Source of the DNA: Acidobacteriota bacterium
GTDB lineage: Bacteria > Acidobacteriota > Terriglobia > Terriglobales > Acidobacteriaceae
Length of the DNA: 5,115 bases
Assembly (NCBI GenBank): GCA_021779695.1
Contig: JAJYAE010000319.1
Span: 1-5,115 of the forward strand
Reading direction: 5' to 3'
Of this stretch, positions 1-5,115 are shown piece by piece (position 1 is the stretch's first letter; the number at the start of each line of letters is the position of its first letter). A program made the position numbers and the translations under genes. The notes beneath the pieces were generated by a model. That model was given only the letters and a program-made list of their open reading frames with translations. It ran no database searches and was not told the DNA's origin.

Positions 1-1
1 G

Positions 2-1729
2 TCCGTCCTGCTCACGTTTGGATTGCTGTCGCCAAACAAGGGAATTGAAAACGTGATTCGTGCGTTGCCTGCCATTCTGGAACGGCACCCCAACGTGGTC
101 TATATCGTCTCCGGAGTCACTCATCCGCATATCCGGCGACGCGAGGGCGAGCGCTACCGTGAAGAGTTGCGGGCGTTGGCCGAGCAACTTGGTGTTTCCT
201 CTAGTCTGATCCTCAACAATCGCTTCGTAAGCGCCGAAGAACTGGTTGAGCACGTTGGCGCCGCGGATATCTACATCACGCCCTACAAACAAGAGGCACA
301 GGTTGTGTCGGGCACTCTGGCCATCGCGCTCGGAGCGGGCAAAGCCATCATCTCCACGCCGTACTGGCACGCCAAAGAGTTACTCGCGGATAAACGAGGC
401 GTGATTGTTCCTTTTGAAAGCCCCAATTCAATCGCCGAAGCTGTTCTCGCATTGCTGGAGAACGACGCGGAGCGCCATGCGATGCGGAAGAGGGCCTATC
501 TCCACTCCCGCGGAACAACATGGCCGAGGACGGCGAGAGCCTACATGGCCAGCTTCCAGCGCGCTCGTTTTGAGCGCTCATTACAGCCAAGGGCAACCCA
601 CCCGACCGATCCAGTTAAGGCTCCGATAAATTCTATCGATCAACTTCCCAATCTGAACACTCACCATCTCGTGACGATGACCGACGACACGGGCATGCTC
701 CAGCACGCGATCTTTTCTGTGCCCAATACGCGCGAGGGCTATACTACCGACGACAACGCACGCGCGCTCATGGTGTCTACTCGGCTGGATGAGAGCCTTG
801 TGTCCGAGAACGGGCAGGGGCATCCAAACCTCTCTCACCGATACCTGGCATTTCTCTGGCTTGCATTTGATGCCAATACTGGGCGGTTCAGGAATTTCCT
901 TGGCTATGACCGCAAGTGGCTGGAAGAGGTCGGATCGGAAGATAGCCATGGTCGCTCACTGTGGGCCTTGGGATCGGTGCTCAGCCAGTCGCAGAATGCC
1001 GGAATACGCGGCGCGGCTGGACGGCTCTTCGAAGCTGCCGCGCCCGCTGCATTGAAGTTTACAAGCCCGCGTGCATGGGCATTCATTGTGCTCGGGATAC
1101 AGGCCTATCTTGACTGGTTCCCAGGCGACAGGGCGATGCAGGGCACTCGCAACACGCTCGCCAATCGCCTGCTAGACATTTACGAGCGAAGTCACTCCCC
1201 GACGTGGCATTGGTTTGAGAAGAGTCTTTCTTACTCGAATGCAAGGTTGTCTCAGGCGCTCATACTCGCCGGATGGCGCAGCAATAATCAAAGGATGATC
1301 TCGGCAGGCATCGAGTCGCTTGAATGGCTCGTGGCTGCCCAGCACCGCGGTGACAACGATATCTTTGTACCGATCGGCTCCAGCGGCTTTTATAGCGAGG
1401 GCGAGCAGAAGGCACGCTTTGATCAACAGCCGGTCGAAGCCTGCGCTACGATCTCTGCATGCCTGGAGGTCTTCAGGCTCACACGCCAGAGCAATTGGCT
1501 TGAGGAAGCGCGGCGAGTGTTCGGCTGGTTCCTGGGCAAGAACGACCTGCAGGTTCCGCTCTACGATGCAACAACAGGCGGATGCAGGGACGGGCTCCAT
1601 CCCGACCGTGTAAATGAAAATCAGGGAGCGGAATCGACGCTTTCGTTCCTGATGGCGCTCCTGGAAATGCAAGGAGCGAAAGTGACCCACGAAGAAGAAG
1701 CGCAACGCGAAATGAGTATCGCCCTTTGA
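2..1729 (+). CDS. Glycosyltransferase (GT4-like C-terminal half) fused to alpha/alpha-toroid domain, 5'-partial
   Basis: The frame is open from base 2, so the gene begins before the window; 575 residues are visible. Numbering from the codon at base 23, residues 1–180 form the C-terminal (nucleotide-sugar-binding) Rossmann half of a GT-B enzyme. It opens with the family hallmark GLLSPNKGIE, whose Lys should contact the donor phosphates, and continues to SGTLAIALGAGKAIISTPYW near 96–115. The usual EX7E glutamates of GT4 enzymes are not in place there. A linker near 185–215 leads to a second, helix-rich domain of about 350 residues. It carries REGYTTDDNARAL (237–249), WHWFEKSLSYSNARL (395–409), FDQQPVEA (466–473) and GGCRDGLHPDRVNENQGAES (519–538), resembling six-hairpin (alpha/alpha)6 glycosidase folds. 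It probably acts in the cytoplasm, transferring a sugar (mannose is my inference) to a glycan or lipid. It overlaps the GH130 gene by four bases. Acceptor and toroid activity are unknown. Confidence 0.9.
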   Translation, partial: SVLLTFGLLSPNKGIENVIRALPAILERHPNVVYIVSGVTHPHIRRREGERYREELRALAEQLGVSSSLILNNRFVSAEELVEHVGAADIYITPYKQEAQVVSGTLAIALGAGKAIISTPYWHAKELLADKRGVIVPFESPNSIAEAVLALLENDAERHAMRKRAYLHSRGTTWPRTARAYMASFQRARFERSLQPRATHPTDPVKAPINSIDQLPNLNTHHLVTMTDDTGMLQHAIFSVPNTREGYTTDDNARALMVSTRLDESLVSENGQGHPNLSHRYLAFLWLAFDANTGRFRNFLGYDRKWLEEVGSEDSHGRSLWALGSVLSQSQNAGIRGAAGRLFEAAAPAALKFTSPRAWAFIVLGIQAYLDWFPGDRAMQGTRNTLANRLLDIYERSHSPTWHWFEKSLSYSNARLSQALILAGWRSNNQRMISAGIESLEWLVAAQHRGDNDIFVPIGSSGFYSEGEQKARFDQQPVEACATISACLEVFRLTRQSNWLEEARRVFGWFLGKNDLQVPLYDATTGGCRDGLHPDRVNENQGAESTLSFLMALLEMQGAKVTHEEEAQREMSIAL

Positions 1730-2754
1730 ACCCACTTAGTCATCCAGTGGCTTTGCCTGAGGACACGGTTCCGAGCGAACCGAAACCGAGCGCATGTACA
1801 GATATTCCTCTGTTCACGCGCTATTTCGGCAACCCAATTCTTAGTCGTCAAAATTGGCCTTATCCAATCAACAGCGTCTTCAACGCGGGTGCTGTGCGAT
1901 TACCCGACGGGGACACCTTGTTGCTTTGCCGTGTGGAGGAACGGAGCGGCCTGTCGCACTTGTGTGCGGCACGTTCGGAGAATGGAATCGACGGATGGCG
2001 CGTCGATGCCAAACCCACGCTGATGGCCAGTCCGCGTGACTACCCTGAAGAAATCTGGGGCATTGAGGATCCTCGCATCACCTACGTCCCGGATCTCGAT
2101 CAATATGCAGTTACGTATACCTCCTTTGCGCGCGGTGGTCCGGGAGTTTCACTGGCACTGACGAAAGACTTCAGAAGCTTTGAACGATACGGCGTGATCA
2201 TGCCGCCCGAGGATAAGGATGCCGCACTGCTGCCGCGAAGAATCAACGGCCGCTGGGCTCTGATTCATCGCCCGGTGACGACATTGGGAGCCCACATGTG
2301 GATCTCCTATTCGCCGGATCTAAGGCACTGGGGCAGTCACAAGATCATTCTGGAAGCACGACGCGGTGGATGGTGGGATGCGAACAAGATTGGACTTTGC
2401 TCTCCCCCAATCGAAACGCCGAAAGGCTGGCTGATGATCTACCACGGAGTGCGCCAAACGGCATCGGGAAGCATTTATCGCTTAGGCCTAGCACTTTTTG
2501 ATTTGGAGAGGCCGGAAGTCTGCCTGCAACGAGGAGACTCCTGGATGTTCGGCCCCGAAACCCCATACGAACGTAGCGGCGATGTAAGTGACGTCGTGTT
2601 TCCATGCGGCCAAACTATCGGCGCGGATGGGGATACGATTCATCTCTATTACGGGGCGGCTGATTCCTGCGTAGCTTTGGCCACGGGAAGCATTCATTGC
2701 CTGCTTTCATGGCTGGATGCGAATTCCAGCGCGGGAGACGGAACCGGGCGTTGA
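1726..2754 (+). CDS. Glycoside hydrolase family 130 protein (beta-mannoside phosphorylase-like)
   Basis: A 342-residue five-bladed beta-propeller enzyme of family GH130, whose members mostly cleave beta-mannosides with inorganic phosphate to give alpha-mannose 1-phosphate. Visible motifs are FGNPIL (34–39), VFNAGAVR (51–58), LLCRVEERSG (66–75), WGIEDPRITY (111–120) with the expected proton-donor Asp115, KDAALLP (164–170), ALIHRP (178–183), MIYHGV (237–242), GDVSDVVFPCG (285–295) and YYGAAD (308–313). The Arg, Lys and His residues in these motifs are those expected to hold phosphate, which favours phosphorolysis over hydrolysis. Length is normal and there is no signal peptide, so it is cytoplasmic. 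The TTG start at 1726 overlaps the upstream stop (TTGA). It is the only conventional start before the conserved region apart from in-frame GTG 1747 and TTG 1753, and no strong ribosome site precedes any of them, so translation is probably coupled. Substrate (mannosyl-glucose, mannosyl-GlcNAc or beta-1,2-mannan) cannot be fixed from sequence. Confidence 0.95.
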   Translation: MNPLSHPVALPEDTVPSEPKPSACTDIPLFTRYFGNPILSRQNWPYPINSVFNAGAVRLPDGDTLLLCRVEERSGLSHLCAARSENGIDGWRVDAKPTLMASPRDYPEEIWGIEDPRITYVPDLDQYAVTYTSFARGGPGVSLALTKDFRSFERYGVIMPPEDKDAALLPRRINGRWALIHRPVTTLGAHMWISYSPDLRHWGSHKIILEARRGGWWDANKIGLCSPPIETPKGWLMIYHGVRQTASGSIYRLGLALFDLERPEVCLQRGDSWMFGPETPYERSGDVSDVVFPCGQTIGADGDTIHLYYGAADSCVALATGSIHCLLSWLDANSSAGDGTGR

Positions 2755-2776
2755 TGCATGCGATTGTTCCACAGAA

Positions 2777-2783
2777 AGGAAGG
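2777..2783 (+). promoter_or_regulatory. Shine-Dalgarno of the zinc-ribbon gene
   Basis: AGGAAGG lies five bases before ATG 2789 and fixes that codon as the start, rather than the in-frame upstream ATG at 2717 that would overlap the GH130 gene. Confidence 0.65.
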
Positions 2784-2788
2784 TCCGG

Positions 2789-2995
2789 ATGAGCGTTGCG
2801 ACCATGACATGGCCATATTGGCTGCCGCGAGTGCTCTGGATTCGACGAGTCTGCCCTCGCTGCAACTCCGTACAATTCAAACCAGCCGAGTTGCGTTCGT
2901 TCGATGGCATTCTTGGGATGTTTGCTCTCCACCCAGTCCGTTGCAAGTTTTGCTGGCGGCGCTACTACTCGTTTTCCCTGCGAGGTCCGGAATGA
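2789..2995 (+). CDS. Small double-CxxC zinc-ribbon protein
   Basis: A 68-residue basic protein. Residues 22–25 (CPRC) and 52–55 (CKFC) form two CxxC knuckles 26 residues apart, with a short hydrophobic stretch (ILGMFALHPV, 41–50) between them and an RRYY tail after the second knuckle. This is the layout of small zinc-ribbon proteins that I recall as common in Acidobacteriota, in which a phrase like LxPxRCxxCxRRFY is conserved. It should bind one zinc ion; no biochemical role is known to me. The start is chosen for its good ribosome site. It follows the GH130 stop by 34 bases and its TGA overlaps the ATG of the next small ORF, so it probably belongs to the glycan operon transcript. The cysteines and spacing make it very likely real. 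Function, as a DNA/RNA-binding or membrane-associated adaptor, is a guess. Confidence 0.75.
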   Translation: MSVATMTWPYWLPRVLWIRRVCPRCNSVQFKPAELRSFDGILGMFALHPVRCKFCWRRYYSFSLRGPE

Positions 2996-3168
2996 GCATC
3001 CTTCAGGATTCCGGTCTCACTTCGAATGATCTTTTGCGCAGCCTTGTCGCGAAACGCGCTTCCGCAGCGCTGAACTATCAGATCATTGCGCAATCCGCGG
3101 AGGACGTGCAGAACAATCTAGCATGGGCCTGGGGTTCGAGCCGGGGGCTCGGTGTCAATTGCTGCTAA
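2992..3168 (+). CDS. Hypothetical 58-residue ORF coupled to zinc-ribbon gene
   Basis: It starts at an ATG that overlaps the previous stop (ATGA) and has GAGG six bases upstream. The product begins MSILQDSGLTSNDLLRSLVA and reads as a soluble, partly amphipathic helix of about 40 residues (AALNYQIIAQSAEDVQNNLA), followed by a Gly/Ser/Cys-rich end GSSRGLGVNCC. I do not recognise a family, and there are no membrane segments or metal motifs apart from the terminal Cys-Cys. The DNA around its start is nearly identical to that of the zinc-ribbon gene. Its stop lies six bases from the stop of the convergent integrase, so the odd tail could be a junction created by insertion of that gene, meaning the original protein may have been longer. 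The same frame stays open upstream to 2758, but that stretch overlaps the zinc-ribbon gene and is not taken as coding. Confidence 0.4.
   Translation: MSILQDSGLTSNDLLRSLVAKRASAALNYQIIAQSAEDVQNNLAWAWGSSRGLGVNCC
3137..3151. terminator. GC-rich hairpin near the convergent stops
   Basis: CGAGCC, loop GGG, GGCTCG: a perfect 6-bp stem with a possible extra T·G pair. It lies just before the facing stop codons of the 58-residue ORF and the integrase, where a bidirectional terminator would be expected. Neither side has a T-run, so it is at best an atypical terminator. It also falls inside the 58-residue ORF's last codons. Confidence 0.25.
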
Positions 3169-3174
3169 CAGGGC

Positions 3175-4137
3175 TTACCGTAACTTCACGGCCGTCCGAG
3201 AGAAAAGACAACCGAACCGATCGTTGACGGGCTTCTCCAGATTCTGCTTGCAGCCGAGATACCGCTCGGTGGTCAGCACGGACACGTGACCAAGCAGGAA
3301 CTGAATCTGTTCCAATTCGCCGCCATTCACACGGCAGAGCTTAGCGCACGTCCGCCGAAGATCGTGTGGCGCGAGATGGTCCAGCTGCATCCGCTCAGCG
3401 ACCCTTCGCACCACGTACCAAATGACGTTCTCAGAGAGTCCCTGGCCCCAGGGCGTCCCATGCCGGCTCACTGCGCGGAAGATTCGACCCGCGGTCACCT
3501 TTGCCAAATCTCTCCATCGATCGACAGCATCCTTCACCCAAGTAGGCATCGGAACAGTACGGACATGACCGCCTTTGCCGATCAGGTCCACAATGGCCCA
3601 ATGTCCTTGTCTGATCTTTAGGTCCTCAACTGTCAGCGCTGAGAGTTCGGCCCGGCGCAGTCCGCAGCCCAAGAGCACAGAAATCATTGCCAGATCGCGA
3701 GCACTGCGCAGATCATCTCCGTCGGCTTTCTCCAGTAAGAGCCGAGCTTGGTCCTGGGTCAGCCAATTTCCCATGCGCGCCCCAAGCTGTTTCGTCCCTT
3801 TGACTCGGCGAATGCCTGCAGCGAGTTCCGGACTGAGCAAGCCGGCATCAGCAGCCTCATACGCCATCCGCCTGACCGCCGCAAGGCGCTGGTTGACGGT
3901 TCCAGCTGCCAAGCCCAGAGATTCTAGATAAAGGCGAAATCGCAGAACTACAGTTCGGTTCAAGGCCAATCGCGGCTCGGAGCAATACCAGGTGATGAAC
4001 TGCTCCATCGCAAACCTGTAGTTTCTTCTCGAATGCGGAGAGCTGAGGCTGTTGAGTACTGCAGATTTAGCATGATCCAGATCTGGAAGCTTCAGAACGA
4101 TTTTGCGACAGGGCGGCCGTCTGTTCCTTTTGCGCAT
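3175..4137 (-). CDS. Tyrosine recombinase/integrase (XerC/XerD-like)
   Basis: A 320-residue site-specific recombinase, complete. It has an N-terminal SAM-like core-binding domain (roughly the first 110 residues, including SPHSRRNYRFAMEQFITWY), then the catalytic domain. Counting from the GTG-extended form (330 residues, start at 4167), all six catalytic residues are visible: Arg171 (GLRRAEL), Lys198 (GKGGHVRTVP), His268 and Arg271 (PHDLRRT), His294 (LLGHVSVLTT) and the nucleophile Tyr303 (ERYLG). It should therefore be active. The ATG at 4137 is preferred because GGAGG sits eight bases upstream; nothing similar precedes the GTG at 4167. It is convergent with the operon on its left (6-base gap) and divergent from the membrane-protein gene. 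No excisionase, tRNA, second recombinase or cargo gene is adjacent, so it is a solitary integrase, probably horizontally acquired. Housekeeping XerC/D is less likely because of the setting and the basic N-terminal extension. Confidence 0.94.
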   Translation of the reverse strand: MRKRNRRPPCRKIVLKLPDLDHAKSAVLNSLSSPHSRRNYRFAMEQFITWYCSEPRLALNRTVVLRFRLYLESLGLAAGTVNQRLAAVRRMAYEAADAGLLSPELAAGIRRVKGTKQLGARMGNWLTQDQARLLLEKADGDDLRSARDLAMISVLLGCGLRRAELSALTVEDLKIRQGHWAIVDLIGKGGHVRTVPMPTWVKDAVDRWRDLAKVTAGRIFRAVSRHGTPWGQGLSENVIWYVVRRVAERMQLDHLAPHDLRRTCAKLCRVNGGELEQIQFLLGHVSVLTTERYLGCKQNLEKPVNDRFGCLFSRTAVKLR

Positions 4138-4145
4138 TTGAGCGG

Positions 4146-4150
4146 CCTCC
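4146..4150 (-). promoter_or_regulatory. Shine-Dalgarno of integrase (decides start)
   Basis: GGAGG on the minus strand, eight bases before ATG 4137. It lies within the coding part of the longer GTG-started version and argues that the 320-residue product is the real one. Confidence 0.6.
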
Positions 4151-4214
4151 ACGCCGCTGTCATGCACAATAGAAGCGTCACAGGAATCTGGCCTCGAAGA
4201 GCGCGTAGGTGATT

Positions 4215-4580
4215 ATGCGAAACTGGCAAGTCGCCCGCCTTCTCATTTATCCTTGCCAAGTGTCGAAGCGAATCTTCCAAATCGTCGTAGCTCTAGTTGT
4301 CTTCTTTGGGGCAATGACACCGCTGGCGAATTGCTTCGATACCTGGGACAAGGGTCCAGCCGCCGCTCCAGTCAACGACACTGAACTCCATTTGACTGCC
4401 TGGGTGGTTGGCGCCGGTTTTGTGCTGGTGATGACGAAATTGATGCGTTACATCCCGGCTTTCACAGGTGGCGTGAAGCGCGTCGATTGCCCTCGGCAAA
4501 TCCCGACCTTCTCTTCCCCAGCCTGCGATAAATATGCCGAACCGACCAGCAGTCCCCCTGTCGTAGCCCTCAGAATCTGA
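4215..4580 (+). CDS. Small two-TM hypothetical membrane protein
   Basis: A 121-residue protein with two hydrophobic segments: 20–38 (IFQIVVALVVFFGAMTPLA) and about 60–77 (LTAWVVGAGFVLVMTKLM). Between them is a loop with CFDTWDKGP and NDTELH, and a Pro/Ser-rich polar tail follows. I think similar small inner-membrane proteins occur in Acidobacteriota, but I cannot name a family or function. ATG 4215 is preceded by AGGTGA (4207–4212), which pairs well with the 16S tail when the aligned spacing is considered. A GTG at 4260 would give a neater N-terminus (SKRIFQIVVAL) but has no ribosome site, and a GTG at 4209 is also possible. The gene is divergent from the integrase, and about 100 bases separate it from the receptor gene. 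The membrane topology is well supported; the exact start is not. Confidence 0.68.
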   Translation: MRNWQVARLLIYPCQVSKRIFQIVVALVVFFGAMTPLANCFDTWDKGPAAAPVNDTELHLTAWVVGAGFVLVMTKLMRYIPAFTGGVKRVDCPRQIPTFSSPACDKYAEPTSSPPVVALRI

Positions 4581-4660
4581 TTTCTCTCTTGTGAGACCCG
4601 CTGGAAACGACAGCTCCGGTGCGCTTTCGTGCGCCTGCTGTCCCCCATAACTCGCGCGCA

Positions 4661-4670
4661 CTCAATTGAG
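4661..4670. repeat. 10-bp perfect palindrome before TonB-receptor gene
   Basis: CTCAATTGAG is fully self-complementary and its right end supplies the first half of the ribosome site GAGAGG (4668–4673). It could be a small operator half or coincidence. The 100-base gap that holds it (4581–4680) shows no convincing -35/-10 pair and no T-tailed terminator. Confidence 0.3.
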
Positions 4671-4673
4671 AGG
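4668..4673 (+). promoter_or_regulatory. Shine-Dalgarno of TonB-dependent receptor gene
   Basis: GAGAGG seven bases before ATG 4681. This confirms the start, which also puts the signal peptide at the very N-terminus. Confidence 0.6.
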
Positions 4674-4680
4674 TTATTTG

Positions 4681-5115
4681 ATGCATCGTTCCCAGTTGGC
4701 CGTGTTCCTGCGGCAATTTGTCCCCTCGGTCTTTCTTCTCGTTCTTTTCTATCCGTATGCGTCGGCTCAGTCTGGCGTGACCTTCGGCGGCCTGTCCGGT
4801 ACGGTCACGGACACATCCGGAGCCGTCGTTTCCGGAGCTCACGTCGCAGCCTCCTCGCTGGATAACGCGGTCCGGCGCGACGCGATTACCAGCGCCGATG
4901 GCACGTTTGTCTTACTCAACCTACCAAGTCAAAGTTATCAGCTTGCGGTCTCAGCCACTGGCTTTGCCGTCTGGCGAAATCCCTCCGTCGCCGTCGCAGT
5001 TGGGCGGAACACCAGCATCACCGTACGGCTGGCTCCAGCACGCGCCACGCAACAGGTCACCGTTCATTCGCAAACAGAGGCACTAGACACCTCCCAGACT
5101 TCTCCGGTGGCAAAC
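4681..5115 (+). CDS. TonB-dependent receptor (Oar/SusC-like) with N-terminal regulatory-like domain, 3'-partial
   Basis: The frame is open from ATG 4681 to the window end, giving 145 residues with no stop. Residues 1–29 are a signal peptide: basic start MHRSQLAVFLR, hydrophobic core VPSVFLLVLF, and a cleavage site ASA|QS after residue 29. Residues 36–117 are a carboxypeptidase-regulatory-like beta-sandwich: GGLSGTVTDTSGAVVSGAHV, then TSADGTFVLLNLPSQSYQL, SATGFAVWR and TVRLAP. Residues 124–145 (QQVTVHSQTEALDTSQTSPV) match the usual lead into the plug domain, where such receptors read VTVxAxxPLVDTSxA. The full protein is normally about 1000 residues or more, with a 22-strand outer-membrane barrel energised by TonB-ExbBD. 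Acidobacteriota carry many such receptors, and the ligand cannot be told from the N-terminus. Uptake of an oligosaccharide would suit the nearby GH130 gene, but an integrase lies between them, so this is only a suggestion. Confidence 0.9.
   Translation, partial: MHRSQLAVFLRQFVPSVFLLVLFYPYASAQSGVTFGGLSGTVTDTSGAVVSGAHVAASSLDNAVRRDAITSADGTFVLLNLPSQSYQLAVSATGFAVWRNPSVAVAVGRNTSITVRLAPARATQQVTVHSQTEALDTSQTSPVAN

Noticed and set aside
581..949. Minus-strand reading frame inside the glycosyltransferase gene
   Set aside because: It lies antisense to a well-supported conserved protein and its translation shows no family motif; several similar shadows occur across the window.
2758..2991. Upstream extension of the 58-residue ORF in the same frame
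   Set aside because: It overlaps the zinc-ribbon gene almost completely, lacks a recognisable motif, and the ATG at 2992 has its own ribosome site and stop-start overlap.
3121..3180. Possible tRNA 3' half (GGTTCGAGCC)
   Set aside because: The T-stem does not pair beyond one base pair, no acceptor stem, anticodon arm or CCA can be found, and the stretch is explained by a hairpin.
3575..3931. Plus-strand frame opposite the integrase
   Set aside because: It is antisense to the catalytic domain, and its Ser/Arg/Ala-rich translation is typical of a GC-driven shadow.
3135..4198. TTCGAGCC and GGCCTCGAA as inverted ends of an integrase element
   Set aside because: Only about eight bases match and one insertion is needed; a pair like this is expected by chance over 1 kb. 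No other direct or inverted repeats were seen at the two edges.
4168..4260. Promoter for the integrase on the minus strand (CATAAT-like -10)
   Set aside because: No -35-like hexamer lies at 16–18 bases; the nearby TTGCCA is only six bases away.
4610..4640. Terminator or riboswitch in the gap before the receptor gene (GTGCGC repeated with a 10-base period, CAGC...GCTG)
   Set aside because: The repeat is direct, the possible stems are four base pairs, and no T-run follows.

Overview
The window looks like a chromosomal piece of an Acidobacteriota genome, probably from the Terriglobia/Acidobacteriia side. This is judged from gene types, not from a database search: an Oar-like TonB-dependent receptor start with an N-terminal carboxypeptidase-regulatory-like domain, a small double-CxxC zinc-ribbon protein, a GT4–toroid fusion followed by a GH130 enzyme, and a lone XerC/D-type integrase. 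Base composition is moderately GC-rich throughout, and coding density is high.

Left part (2–3168, plus strand). This is a tightly packed run of four reading frames. A glycosyltransferase, cut by the left window edge and fused to a C-terminal alpha/alpha-toroid-like domain, ends in a TTGA overlap with a GH130 mannoside-phosphorylase-family enzyme. After 34 bases comes a 68-residue zinc-ribbon protein with a good Shine-Dalgarno. That protein ends in an ATGA overlap with a 58-residue ORF I do not recognise. The spacings (-4, +34, -4) fit one transcript. The first two genes suggest assembly and phosphorolytic or trimming processing of a mannose-containing glycan. The small proteins may be fellow travellers or accessory factors.

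Middle (3175–4137/4167, minus strand). A complete tyrosine recombinase with all six catalytic residues lies tail-to-tail with the left operon, only 6 bases away. It has no visible excisionase, cargo or flanking repeats, so it looks like a solitary integrase insertion or the remnant of a larger element.

Right part (4215–5115, plus strand). A 121-residue protein with two predicted membrane segments is divergent from the integrase. After a 100-base gap comes the start of a TonB-dependent receptor: signal peptide, regulatory-like beta-sandwich domain, then the beginning of the plug region. It runs off the right edge.

I found no CRISPR array, rRNA, tRNA or IS transposase, and no clear new defence system. 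The points most worth a second look are the coupled glycosyltransferase-toroid/GH130 pair, the two small coupled proteins that share an almost identical ribosome-binding/start context, and the solitary integrase abutting them.
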